A DNA stretch of 64,000 nucleotides from Xylocopa sonorina (GCF_050948175.1 NW_027490092.1:3782001-3846000), one strand, 5' to 3'; shown: positions 50,939-64,000, numbered from the stretch's first letter. Made by a program: numbers and translations. Notes: generated from the sequence alone by a model not told the origin.

Positions 50939-53900
50939 TCATTGCGAAGTGTTATGCATTCCTCGTATACGATTCAAATGAATGTAAATGCGACACATCC
51001 TTCCAAGGAAATACCGTCTGCAGATGTCTACGTATCGTAGCAATAGATTTCTAATGCTTTTTAAAACGCGATATCGCATCTCATTTCTATGTTTCATGGA
51101 AAGATATAATATGATTTGCGAAGTGTCATGTATTCCTCGTCTACACTTCAAATGAATGTAAATGCGACACTTCCTTACAAGGAAATAGCGTTTGCAGATG
51201 TCTACGTATCGAAGCAATTGAGTTCAAATGCTTCTTAAAACGAGATATTGCATCTCATATCTATGTTTCATGATAAGATATAATATTCATTGCGAAGTGT
51301 TATGCATTCCCCGTCTACGATTCAAATGAGTGTAAATGCGACACTTCCTTGCAAGGAAATACCGTCTGCAGATGTCTGCGTATCGTAGCAATAGAGTTCA
51401 TATGATTCTTAAAACTTGATATCGCATCTCATTTCTATGTTTCATGGTAAGATATAATATGATTTGTGAAGTGTTATGTATTCCTCGTCTACACTTCATA
51501 TGAATGTAAATGCGACACTTCCTTGCAAGGAAATAGCGTTTGCAGATGTCTACGTATCGAAGCAATAGATTTCTAATGCTTCTTAAAACGCGATATCGCA
51601 TCTTATTTCTATGTTTCATGGTATGATATAATATGATTTGCGAAGTGTTATGTATTCCTCGTCTACACTTCATATGAATGTAAATGCGACACTTCCTTGC
51701 AAGGAAATAGCGTCTCCAGATGTCTTGGTATCGTAGCAATAGAGTTCAAATGCTTCTTAAAACGAGATATTGCATCTCATATCTATGTTTCATGATAAGA
51801 TATAATTTTCATTGCGAAGTGTTATGCATTCCTCGTATACGATTCAAATGAATATAAATGCGACACTTCCTTCCAAGGAAATACCGTCTGCAGATGTCTA
51901 CGTATCGTAGCAATAGATTTCTAATGCTTCTTAAAACGCGATACCGCATCTCATTTCTATGTTTCATGGAAAGATATAATATGATTTGCGAAGTGTCATG
52001 TATTCCTCGTCTACACTTCAAATGAATGTAAATGCGACACTTCCTTACAAGGAAATAGCGTTTGCAGATGTCTACGTATCGAAGCAATTGAGTTCAAATG
52101 CTTCTTAAAACGAGATATTGCATCTCATTTCTATGTTTCATGGAAAGATATAATGTGATTTGCGAAGTGTCATGTATTCCTCGTCTACACTTCAAGTGAA
52201 TGTAAATGCGACACTTCCTTGCCAGGAAATAGCGTCTGCAGATGCCTAGGTATCGTAGCAATAGAGTTCAAAAGCTTCTTAAAACGAGATATTGCATCTC
52301 ATATCTGTGTTTCATGATAAGATATAATTTTCATTGCGAAGTGTTATGCATTCCTCGTATACCATTCAAATGAGTGTAAATGCGACACTTCCTTGCAAGG
52401 AAATAGTGTTTGCAGATGTCTAGGTATCGTAGCAATAGATTTCTAATGCTTCTTAAAACGCGATATCGCATCTTATTTCTATGTTTCATGGTATGATATA
52501 ATATGATTTGCGAAGTGTTATGTATTCCTCGTCTACACTTCATATGAATGTAAATGCGACACTTCCTTGCAAGGAAATAGCGTCTCCAGATGTCTTGGTA
52601 TCGTAGCAATAGAGTTCAAATGCTTCTTAAAACGAGATATTGCATCTCATATCTATGTTTCATGATAAGATATAATTTTCATTGCGAAGTGTTATGCATT
52701 CCTCGTCTACGATTCAAATGAATGTAAATGCGACACTTCCTTGCAAGGAAATAGCGTTTGCAGATGTCTACGTATCGTAGCAATGGAGTTCTTATGATAC
52801 TTAAAACGCGATATCGCATCTCATTTATATGTTTCATGGTAAGATATAATATGATTTGCGAAGTGTCATGTATTCCTCGTCTGCACTTCAAATGAATGTA
52901 AATGCGGCACTTCCTTCCAAGGAAATAGCGTTTGCAGATGTCTACGAATCGTAGCAATGGGGTTCTTATGATACTTAAAACTTGATATCGCATCTCATTT
53001 ATATGTTTCATGGTAAGATATAATATGATTTGCGAAGTGTTATGTATTCCTCGTCTACACTTCAAATGAATGTAAATGCGACACTTCCTTGCTAGGAAAT
53101 AGTGTCTGGAGATGTCTAGGTATCGTAGCGATAGAGTTCTAATGCTTCTTGAAACGCGATATAGCATCTCATTTCTATGTTTCATGGAAAGATATAATAT
53201 GATTTGCGAAGTGTCATGTATTCCTCGTCTACACTTCAAATGAATGTAAATGCGACACTTCCTTGCTAGGAAATAGTGTCTGGAGATGTCTAGGTATCGT
53301 AGCAATAGATTTCTAATGCTTCTTAAAACGCGATATCGCATCTTATTTCTATGTTTCATGGTAAGATATAATATGATTTGCGAAGTGTTATGTATTCCTC
53401 GTCTACACTTCATATGAATGTAAATGCGACACTTCCTTGCAAGGAAATAGCGTCTCCAGATGTCTAGGTATCGTAGCAATAGAGATCAAATGCTTCTTAA
53501 AGCGAGATATTGCATCTCATATCTATGTTTCATGATAAGATATAATTTTCATTGCGAAGTGTTATGCATTCCTCGTATACGATTCAAATGAATGTAAATG
53601 CGACACATCCTTCCAAGGAAATACCGTCTGCAGATGTCTACGTATCGTAGCAATAGATTTCTAATGCTTTTTAAAACGCGATATCGCATCTCATTTCTAT
53701 GTTTCATGGAAAGATATAATATGATTTGCGAAGTGTCATGTATTCCTCGTCTACACTTCAAATGAATGTAAATGCGACACTTCCTTACAAGGAAATAGCG
53801 TTTGCAGATGTCTACGTATCGAAGCAATTGAGTTCAAATGCTTCTTAAAACGAGATATTGCATCTCATATCTATGTTTCATGATAAGATATAATATTCAT

Positions 53901-55100
53901 TGCGAAGTGTTATGCATTCCCCGTCTACGATTCAAATGAGTGTAAATGCGACACTTCCTTGCAAGGAAATACCGTCTGCAGATGTCTACGTATCGTAGCA
54001 ATAGAGTTCTTATGATTCTTAAAACTTGATATCGCATCTCATTTCTATGTTTCATGGTAAGATATAATATGATTTGCGAAGTGTTATGTATTCCTCGTCT
54101 ACACTTCAAATGAATGTAAATGCGACACTTCCTTGCAAGGAAATAGCGTTTGCAGATGTCTACGTATCGTAGCAATAGAGTTCATATGATTCTTAAAACT
54201 TGATATCGCATCTCATTTCTATGTTTCATGGTAAGATATAATATGATTTGTGAAGTGTTATGTATTCCTCGTCTACACTTCATATGAATGTAAATGCGAC
54301 ACTTCCTTGCAAGGAAATAGCGTTTGCAGATGTCTACGTATCGAAGCAATAGATTTCTAATGCTTCTTAAAACGCGATATCGCATCTTATTTCTATGTTT
54401 CATGGTATGATATAATATGATTTGCGAAGTGTTATGTATTCCTCGTCTACACTTCATATGAATGTAAATGCGACACTTCCTTGCAAGGAAATAGCGTCTC
54501 CAGATGTCTTGGTATCGTAGCAATAGAGTTCAAATGCTTCTTAAAACGAGATATTGCATCTCATATCTATGTTTCATGATAAGATATAATTTTCATTGCG
54601 AAGTGTTATGCATTCCTCGTATATGATTCAAATGAATATAAATGCGACACTTCCTTCCAAGGAAATACCGTCTGCAGATGTCTACGTATCGTAGCAATAG
54701 ATTTCTAATGCTTCTTAAAACGCGATATCGCATCTCATTTCTATGTTTCATGGAAAGATATAATATGATTTGCGAAGTGTCATGTATTCCTCGTCTACAC
54801 TTCAAATGAATGTAAATGCGACACTTCCTTACAAGGAAATAGCGTTTGCAGATGTCTACGTATCGAAGCAATTGAGTTCAAATGCTTCTTAAAACGAGAT
54901 ATTGCATCTCATTTCTATGTTTCATGGAAAGATATAATATGATTTGCGAAGTGTCATGTATTCCTCGTCTACACTTCAAGTGAATGTAAATGCGACACTT
55001 CCTTGCCAGGAAATAGCGTCTGCAGATGCCTAGGTATCGTAGCAATAGAGTTCAAAAGCTTCTTAAAACGAGATATTGCATCTCATATCTGTGTTTCATG
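50939..55100. repeat. 15/16-monomer-spaced duplication, right block
   Basis: 50939-51390 matches 53549-54000 at 2,610 bp (15 monomers), while 51398-52300 matches 54182-55084 at 2,784 bp (16 monomers). The change of offset shows one whole monomer was gained or lost inside an otherwise matching block. Shared variants include CGTATACGATTC, TCCTTCCAAGG with ATACCGTCTGC, and GCAATTGAGTTC. Confidence 0.8.
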
Positions 55101-55638
55101 ATAAGATATAATTTTCATTGCGAAGTGTTATGCATTCCTCGTATACCATTCAAATGAGTGTAAATGCGACACTTCCTTGCAAGGAAATAGTGTTTGCAGA
55201 TGTCTAGGTATCGTAGCAATAGAGTTCAAATGCTTCTTAAATCGAGATATTGCATCTCATATCTATGTTTCATGATAAGATATATTATTCATTGCGAAGT
55301 GTTATGCATTCCTCGTCTACGATTCAAATGAATGTAAATGCGACACTTCCTTGCAAGGAAATAGCGTTTGCAGATGTCTACGTATCGTAGCAATGGAGTT
55401 CTTATGATACTTAAAACGCGATATCGCATCTCATTTATATGTTTCATGGTAAGATATAATATGATTTGCGAAGTGTCATGTATTCCTCGTCTGCACTTCA
55501 AATGAATGTAAATGCGGCACTTCCTTCCAAGGAAATAGCGTTTGCAGATGTCTACGTATCGTAGCAATGGGGTTCTTATGATACTTAAAACGCGATATCG
55601 CATCTCATTTATATGTTTCATGGTAAGATATAATATGA
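54061..55638. repeat. 12-monomer-spaced duplication, copy 1
   Basis: Recurs at 56149-57726, a spacing of 2,088 bp (12 x 174). Agreement starts at 54061 (54060 A against 56148 G) and ends at 55638 (55639 T against 57727 A). Shared variants include GTATATGATTC, AGCTTCTTAAAACG and GTATACCATTC. Confidence 0.88.
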
Positions 55639-56148
55639 TTTGCGAAGTGTCATGTATTCCTCGTCTACACTTCAAATGAATGTAAATGCGACACTTCCTT
55701 GCTAGGAAATAGCGTCTGCAGATGTCTAGGTATCGTAGCAATAGAGTTCAAATGCTTCTTAAAACGAGATATTGCATCTCATATCTATGTTTCATGATAA
55801 GATACAATATACATTGCGAAGTGTTATGTATTCCTCGTCTACACTTCAAATGAATGTAAATGCGACACTTCCTTGCAAGGAAATAGCGTTTGCAGATGTC
55901 TACGTATCGATGCAATAGAGTTCAAATGCTTCTTAAAACGCGATATCGCATCTCATTTCTATGTTTCATGGTAAGATATAATATGATGTGCGAAGTGTTA
56001 TGTACTCCTCGTCTACACTTCAAATGAATGTAAATGCGACACTTCCTTGCTAGGAAATAGTGTCTGCAGATATCTAAGTATCGTAGCGATAGAGTTCTAA
56101 TGCTTCTTAAAACACGATATCGCATCTCATTTCTATGTTTCATGGTAG

Positions 56149-57726
56149 GATATAATATGATTTGCGAAGTGTTATGTATTCCTCGTCTACACTTCAAATG
56201 AATGTAAATGCGACACTTCCTTGCAAGGAAATAGCGTTTGCAGATGTCTACGTATCGTAGCAATAGAGTTCATATGATTCTTAAAACTTGATATCGCATC
56301 TCATTTCTATGTTTCATGGTAAGATATAATATGATTTGTGAAGTGTTATGTATTCCTCGTCTACACTTCATATGAATGTAAATGCGACACTTCCTTGCAA
56401 GGAAATAGCGTTTGCAGATGTCTACGTATCGAAGCAATAGATTTCTAATGCTTCTTAAAACGCGATATCGCATCTTATTTCTATGTTTCATGGTATGATA
56501 TAATATGATTTGCGAAGTGTTATGTATTCCTCGTCTACACTTCATATGAATGTAAATGCGACACTTCCTTGCAAGGAAATAGCGTCTCCAGATGTCTTGG
56601 TATCGTAGCAATAGAGTTCAAATGCTTCTTAAAACGAGATATTGCATCTCATATCTATGTTTCATGATAAGATATAATTTTCATTGCGAAGTGTTATGCA
56701 TTCCTCGTATATGATTCAAATGAATATAAATGCGACACTTCCTTCCAAGGAAATACCGTCTGCAGATGTCTACGTATCGTAGCAATAGATTTCTAATGCT
56801 TCTTAAAACGCGATATCGCATCTCATTTCTATGTTTCATGGAAAGATATAATATGATTTGCGAAGTGTCATGTATTCCTCGTCTACACTTCAAATGAATG
56901 TAAATGCGACACTTCCTTACAAGGAAATAGCGTTTGCAGATGTCTACGTATCGAAGCAATTGAGTTCAAATGCTTCTTAAAACGAGATATTGCATCTCAT
57001 TTCTATGTTTCATGGAAAGATATAATATGATTTGCGAAGTGTCATGTATTCCTCGTCTACACTTCAAGTGAATGTAAATGCGACACTTCCTTGCCAGGAA
57101 ATAGCGTCTGCAGATGCCTAGGTATCGTAGCAATAGAGTTCAAAAGCTTCTTAAAACGAGATATTGCATCTCATATCTGTGTTTCATGATAAGATATAAT
57201 TTTCATTGCGAAGTGTTATGCATTCCTCGTATACCATTCAAATGAGTGTAAATGCGACACTTCCTTGCAAGGAAATAGTGTTTGCAGATGTCTAGGTATC
57301 GTAGCAATAGAGTTCAAATGCTTCTTAAATCGAGATATTGCATCTCATATCTATGTTTCATGATAAGATATATTATTCATTGCGAAGTGTTATGCATTCC
57401 TCGTCTACGATTCAAATGAATGTAAATGCGACACTTCCTTGCAAGGAAATAGCGTTTGCAGATGTCTACGTATCGTAGCAATGGAGTTCTTATGATACTT
57501 AAAACGCGATATCGCATCTCATTTATATGTTTCATGGTAAGATATAATATGATTTGCGAAGTGTCATGTATTCCTCGTCTGCACTTCAAATGAATGTAAA
57601 TGCGGCACTTCCTTCCAAGGAAATAGCGTTTGCAGATGTCTACGTATCGTAGCAATGGGGTTCTTATGATACTTAAAACGCGATATCGCATCTCATTTAT
57701 ATGTTTCATGGTAAGATATAATATGA
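56149..57726. repeat. 12-monomer-spaced duplication, copy 2
   Basis: Second copy of 54061-55638, with almost no differences seen. Part of the same segment has a third, more diverged relative near 51398-52300, so at least two rounds of copying are layered here. Confidence 0.88.
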
Positions 57727-58417
57727 TATGCGAAGTGTCATGTATTCCTCGTCTGCACTTCAAATGAATGTAAATGCGACACTTCCTTCCAAGGAAATAG
57801 CGTTTGCAGATGTCTACGTATCGTAGCAATAGAGTTCTTATGATTCTTAAAACGCGATTTCGCATCTCATGTCTATGTTTCATGGTAAGATATAATATGA
57901 TTTGCGAAGTGCTATGTATTCCTCGTATACACATCAAAAGAATGTAAATACACTTCCTTGCAAGGAAATAGCGTTTGCAAATGTCTACCTATCGTAGCAA
58001 TAGTGTTCTAATGCTCCTTAAAACGCGATATCGCATCCCATTTCTATGTTTCATGGTAAGATATAATATGATTTGCGAAGTGTCATGTATTCCTCGTCTA
58101 CACTTCAAATGAATGTAAATGCGACACTTCCTTGCAAGGAAATAGCGTTTGCAGATGTCTACGTATCGTAGCAATAGATTTCTAATGCTTCTTAAAACGC
58201 GATATCGCATCTTATTTCTATGTATCATGGTAAGATATAATATGATTTGCGAAGTGTTATGTATTCCTCGTCTACACTTCATATGAATGTAAATGCGACA
58301 CTTCCTTCCAAGGAAATAGCGTCTCCAGATGTCTAGGTATCGTAGCAATAGAGATCAAATGCTTCTTAAAACGAGATATTGCATCTTATATCTATGTTTC
58401 ATGATAAGATATAATTT

Positions 58418-61201
58418 TCATTGCGAAGTGTTATGCATTCCTCGTATACGATTCAAATGAATGTAAATGCGACACTTCCTTCCAAGGAAATACCGTCTGC
58501 AGATGTCTACGTATCGTAGCAATAGATTTCTAATGCTTCTTAAAACGCGATATCGCATCTCATTTCTATGTTTCATGGAAAGATATAATATGATTTGCGA
58601 AGTGTCATGTATTCCTCGTCTACACTTCAAATGAATGTAAATGCGACACTTCCTTACAAGGAAATAGCGTTTGCAGATGTCTACGTATCGAAGCAATTGA
58701 ATTCAAATGCTTCTTAAAACGAGATATTGCATCTCATATCTATGCTTCATGATAAGATATAATATTCATTGCGAAGTGTTATGCATTCCCCGTCTACGAT
58801 TCAAATGAATGTAAATGCGACACTTCCTTGCAAGGAAATAGCGTTTGCAGATGTCTACGTATCGTAGCAATAGTGTTCTTATGATTCTTAAAACGCGATA
58901 TCGCATCTCATTTCTATGTTTCATGGTAAGATATAATATGATTTGCGACGTGTCATGTATTCCTCGTCTACACTTCAAATGAATGTAAATGCGACACTTC
59001 CTTGCTAGGAAATAGCGTCTGCAGATGTCTAGGTATCGTAGCAATAGATTTCTAATGCTTCTTAAAACGCGATATCGCATCTCATATCTATGTTTCATGG
59101 TAAGATATAATATGATTTGCGATGTGTCATGTATTCCTCGTCTACACTTCAAGTGAATGTAAATGCGACACTTCCTTGCCAGGAAATAGCGTCTGCAGAT
59201 GCCCAGGTATCGTAGCAATAGAGTTCAAATGCTTCTTAAAACGAGATATTGCATCTCATATCTATGTTTCATGATAAGATATAATTTTCATTGCGAAGTG
59301 TTATGCATTCCTCGTATGCGATTCAAATGAGTGTAATTGCGACACTTCCTTGCAAGGAAATACCGTCTGCAGATGTCTACGTATCGTAGCAATAGAGTTC
59401 TTATGATTCTTAAAACTTGATATCGCATCTCATATCTATGTTTCATGATAAGATATAATTTTCATTGCGAAGTGTTATGCATTCCTCGTATGCGATTCAA
59501 ATGAGTGTAATTGCGACACTTCCTTGCAAGGAAATACCGTCTGCAGATGTCTACGTATCGTAGCAATAGAGTTCTTATGATTCTTAAAACTTGATATCGC
59601 ATCTCATTTCTATGTTTCATGTTAAGATATAATATGATTTGCGAAGTGTTATGTATTCCTCGTTTACACTTCAAATGGATGTAAATGCGACACTTCCTTG
59701 CAAGGAAATAGCGTTTGCAGATGTCTACGTATCGTAGCAATAGAGTTCATATGATTCTTAAAACTTGATATCGCATCTCATTTCTATGTTTCATGGTAAG
59801 ATATAATATGATTTGCGAAGTGTCATGTATTCCTCGTCTACACTTCAAATGAATGTAAATGCGACAATTCCTTGCTAGGAAACAGCGTCTGCAGATGTCT
59901 AGGTATCGTAGCAATAGAGTTCAAATGCTTCTTAAAACGAGATATTGCATCTCATATCTATGTTTCATGATAAGATATAATATTCATTGCGATGTGTTAT
60001 GCATTCCTCGTATACGATTCAAATGAATGTAAATGCGACACTTCCTTGCAGGGAAATAGCGTTTGCAGTTGTTTACGTATCGTAGCAGTAGGGTTCTTAT
60101 GATTCTTAAAAGGCGATATCGCATCTCATTTCTATGTTACATGTTAAGATATAATATGATTTGCGAAGTGTTATGTATTCCTCGTCTACACTTCAAATGA
60201 ATGTAAATGCGACACTTCCTCGCTAGGAAATAGCGTTTGCAGATGTCTACGTATCGTAGCAATAGAGTTCTTATGATTCTTAAAACGCGATATCGCATCT
60301 CACTTCTATGTTTTATGGTAGGATATAATATGATTTGCGAAGTGTTATGTATTCCTCGTCTACACTTCAAATGAATGTAAATGCGACACTTCCTTGCTAG
60401 GAAATAGTGTCTGGAGATATCTAGGTATCGTAGCGATAGAGTTCTAATGCTTCTTAAAACGCGATATCGCATCTCATTTCTATGTTTCATGGTAAGATAT
60501 AATATGATGTGCGAAGTGTTATGTATTCCTCGTCTACACTTCAAATGAATGTGAATGCGACACTTCCTTGCAAGTAAATAGCGTTTGCAGATGTCTACGT
60601 ATCGTAGCAATAGAGTTCTTATGATTCTTAAAACTTGATATCGCATCTCATTTCTATGTTTCATGGTAAGATATAATATGATTTGCGAAGTGTTATGTAT
60701 TCCTCGTCTACACTTCAAATGAATGTAAATGCGACACTTCCTTGCTAGGAAATAGTGTCTGGAGATGTCTAGGTATCGTAGCGATAGAGTTCTAATGCTT
60801 CTTAAAACGCGATATAGCATCTCATTTCTATGTTTCATGGAAAGATATAATATGATTTGCGAAGTGTCATGTATTCCTCGTCTACACTTGAAATGAATGT
60901 AAATGCGACACTTCCTTGCAAGGAAATAGCGTTTGCAGATGTCTACGTATCGAAGCAATAGATTTCTAATGCTTCTTAAAACGCGATATCGCATCTTATT
61001 TCTATGTTTCATGGTAAGATATAATATGATTTGCGAAGTGTTATGTATACCTCGTCTACACTTCATATGAATGTAAATGCGACACTTCCTTGCAAGGAAA
61101 TAGCGTCTCCAGATGTCTTGGTATCGTAGCAATAGAGTTCAAATGCTTCTTAAAACGAGATATTGCATCTCATATCTATGTTTCATGATAAGATATAATT
61201 T
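58418..61201. repeat. 16-monomer higher-order repeat, copy 1
   Basis: A 2,784-bp block (16 x 174) repeated directly downstream. Differences cluster near its left end (around 58439, 58577, 58631, 58692 and 58745); after that I noticed only one near 59687. Distinctive shared features include GCAGGGAAATAG, GCAGTTGTTTACG, GTTACATGTTAAG and a pair of CGTATGCGATTC monomers. Confidence 0.9.
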
Positions 61202-63985
61202 TCATTGCGAAGTGTTATGCATACCTCGTATACGATTCAAATGAATGTAAATGCGACACTTCCTTCCAAGGAAATACCGTCTGCAGATGTCTACGTATCG
61301 TAGCAATAGATTTCTAATGCTTCTTAAAACGCGATATCGCATCTCATTTCTATGTTTCATGGAAAGGTATAATATGATTTGCGAAGTGTCATGTATTCCT
61401 CGTCTACACTTCAAGTGAATGTAAATGCGACACTTCCTTACAAGGAAATAGCGTTTGCAGATGTCTACGTATCGAAGCAATTGAGTTCAAATGCTTCTTA
61501 AAACGAGATATTGCATCTCATATCTATGTTTCATGATAAGATATAATATTCATTGCGAAGTGTTATGCATTCCCCGTCTACGATTCAAATGAATGTAAAT
61601 GCGACACTTCCTTGCAAGGAAATAGCGTTTGCAGATGTCTACGTATCGTAGCAATAGTGTTCTTATGATTCTTAAAACGCGATATCGCATCTCATTTCTA
61701 TGTTTCATGGTAAGATATAATATGATTTGCGACGTGTCATGTATTCCTCGTCTACACTTCAAATGAATGTAAATGCGACACTTCCTTGCTAGGAAATAGC
61801 GTCTGCAGATGTCTAGGTATCGTAGCAATAGATTTCTAATGCTTCTTAAAACGCGATATCGCATCTCATATCTATGTTTCATGGTAAGATATAATATGAT
61901 TTGCGATGTGTCATGTATTCCTCGTCTACACTTCAAGTGAATGTAAATGCGACACTTCCTTGCCAGGAAATAGCGTCTGCAGATGCCCAGGTATCGTAGC
62001 AATAGAGTTCAAATGCTTCTTAAAACGAGATATTGCATCTCATATCTATGTTTCATGATAAGATATAATTTTCATTGCGAAGTGTTATGCATTCCTCGTA
62101 TGCGATTCAAATGAGTGTAATTGCGACACTTCCTTGCAAGGAAATACCGTCTGCAGATGTCTACGTATCGTAGCAATAGAGTTCTTATGATTCTTAAAAC
62201 TTGATATCGCATCTCATATCTATGTTTCATGATAAGATATAATTTTCATTGCGAAGTGTTATGCATTCCTCGTATGCGATTCAAATGAGTGTAATTGCGA
62301 CACTTCCTTGCAAGGAAATACCGTCTGCAGATGTCTACGTATCGTAGCAATAGAGTTCTTATGATTCTTAAAACTTGATATCGCATCTCATTTCTATGTT
62401 TCATGTTAAGATATAATATGATTTGCGAAGTGTTATGTATTCCTCGTTTACACTTCAAATGAATGTAAATGCGACACTTCCTTGCAAGGAAATAGCGTTT
62501 GCAGATGTCTACGTATCGTAGCAATAGAGTTCATATGATTCTTAAAACTTGATATCGCATCTCATTTCTATGTTTCATGGTAAGATATAATATGATTTGC
62601 GAAGTGTCATGTATTCCTCGTCTACACTTCAAATGAATGTAAATGCGACAATTCCTTGCTAGGAAACAGCGTCTGCAGATGTCTAGGTATCGTAGCAATA
62701 GAGTTCAAATGCTTCTTAAAACGAGATATTGCATCTCATATCTATGTTTCATGATAAGATATAATATTCATTGCGATGTGTTATGCATTCCTCGTATACG
62801 ATTCAAATGAATGTAAATGCGACACTTCCTTGCAGGGAAATAGCGTTTGCAGTTGTTTACGTATCGTAGCAGTAGGGTTCTTATGATTCTTAAAAGGCGA
62901 TATCGCATCTCATTTCTATGTTACATGTTAAGATATAATATGATTTGCGAAGTGTTATGTATTCCTCGTCTACACTTCAAATGAATGTAAATGCGACACT
63001 TCCTCGCTAGGAAATAGCGTTTGCAGATGTCTACGTATCGTAGCAATAGAGTTCTTATGATTCTTAAAACGCGATATCGCATCTCACTTCTATGTTTTAT
63101 GGTAGGATATAATATGATTTGCGAAGTGTTATGTATTCCTCGTCTACACTTCAAATGAATGTAAATGCGACACTTCCTTGCTAGGAAATAGTGTCTGGAG
63201 ATATCTAGGTATCGTAGCGATAGAGTTCTAATGCTTCTTAAAACGCGATATCGCATCTCATTTCTATGTTTCATGGTAAGATATAATATGATGTGCGAAG
63301 TGTTATGTATTCCTCGTCTACACTTCAAATGAATGTGAATGCGACACTTCCTTGCAAGTAAATAGCGTTTGCAGATGTCTACGTATCGTAGCAATAGAGT
63401 TCTTATGATTCTTAAAACTTGATATCGCATCTCATTTCTATGTTTCATGGTAAGATATAATATGATTTGCGAAGTGTTATGTATTCCTCGTCTACACTTC
63501 AAATGAATGTAAATGCGACACTTCCTTGCTAGGAAATAGTGTCTGGAGATGTCTAGGTATCGTAGCGATAGAGTTCTAATGCTTCTTAAAACGCGATATA
63601 GCATCTCATTTCTATGTTTCATGGAAAGATATAATATGATTTGCGAAGTGTCATGTATTCCTCGTCTACACTTGAAATGAATGTAAATGCGACACTTCCT
63701 TGCAAGGAAATAGCGTTTGCAGATGTCTACGTATCGAAGCAATAGATTTCTAATGCTTCTTAAAACGCGATATCGCATCTTATTTCTATGTTTCATGGTA
63801 AGATATAATATGATTTGCGAAGTGTTATGTATACCTCGTCTACACTTCATATGAATGTAAATGCGACACTTCCTTGCAAGGAAATAGCGTCTCCAGATGT
63901 CTTGGTATCGTAGCAATAGAGTTCAAATGCTTCTTAAAACGAGATATTGCATCTCATATCTATGTTTCATGATAAGATATAATTT
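61202..63985. repeat. 16-monomer higher-order repeat, copy 2
   Basis: Second tandem copy. The final bases of the window again match the unit start, so a third copy may begin at 63986, beyond what can be seen. Confidence 0.9.
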
Positions 63986-64000
63986 TCATTGCGAAGTGTT

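Larger units (their letters stand above)
46527..64000. repeat. 174-bp satellite DNA array, right block
   Basis: About 100 further monomers of the same satellite in the same orientation. The register resumes exactly across the insertion: the monomer start at 44890 is followed by one at 46599, which is 174 plus 1,535 extra bases. Two monomers lack 3 bp (near 49251 and 57948), and no other length change is needed to reach the last start at 63993. From about 48.3 kb many monomers carry a variant rare on the left: GAGATATTGC instead of GCGATATCGC, CATATCTATG, ATGATAAG and TACGATTCAAATG. The array continues past the window end. No gene is visible. Confidence 0.98.

Noticed and set aside
1..64000. 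CRISPR array
   Set aside because: Repeats are contiguous 174-bp units with no unique spacers, and nothing else suggests a prokaryote.
1..64000. CENP-B box, telomeric TTAGG/TTAGGG runs, rRNA or tRNA genes
   Set aside because: I looked for these in the monomer and the insertion and saw none; the centromere suggestion therefore rests only on array structure.

Overview
The window is almost entirely one tandem satellite DNA. A 174-bp monomer (about 36% GC, no detectable gene) is repeated head to tail from the first base to the last. I count about 359 complete monomers plus partial ones at the window edges, always in the same orientation. The only other DNA is a single 1,531-bp insertion at 44996-46526. 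It has TGT...ACA ends, 12-bp imperfect terminal inverted repeats and a short target-site duplication, and is best read as a solo LTR of a retrotransposon.

The setting is eukaryotic and most likely centromeric, pericentromeric or other constitutive heterochromatin. The reasons are the nucleosome-scale monomer, tens of kilobases of uninterrupted array, nested higher-order repeats and an LTR-like insertion. CpG is over-represented in the monomer (9 CpG against about 5.7 expected from base composition), which argues against a heavily methylated vertebrate or plant genome. It fits an insect, perhaps a hymenopteran, but the species cannot be fixed from sequence alone.

Layout. 1-2310: mixed monomers. 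2311-11010: a 25-monomer block present twice in tandem. About 10670-12061: a 4-monomer duplication. 12062-16500: mixed monomers, including four nearly identical single monomers in a row (16181-16876). 16501-21508: a block present twice at a spacing of 17 monomers. 25167-28994: an 11-monomer block present twice. 31287-37480: overlapping duplications at 20-, 22- and 23-monomer spacing. 39408-42485: 5- and 4-monomer spacings. 44996-46526: the LTR-like insertion. 46527-48300: monomers like those left of the insertion. 48300-64000: a different monomer mixture with 12- to 16-monomer blocks, ending in a 16-monomer block (58418-61201) whose second copy runs off the end of the window.

The minus strand carries many open reading frames (up to 503 codons). 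They are a by-product of the monomer being exactly 58 codons long. Two common monomer variants put stop codons into that frame, so I call no protein-coding gene. I saw no tRNA, rRNA, CRISPR or telomeric repeat. The interest here is structural: near-perfect monomer length constancy, four dyad-symmetric elements per monomer, a ladder of recent multi-monomer duplications, and an LTR that could act as a promoter inside the array.
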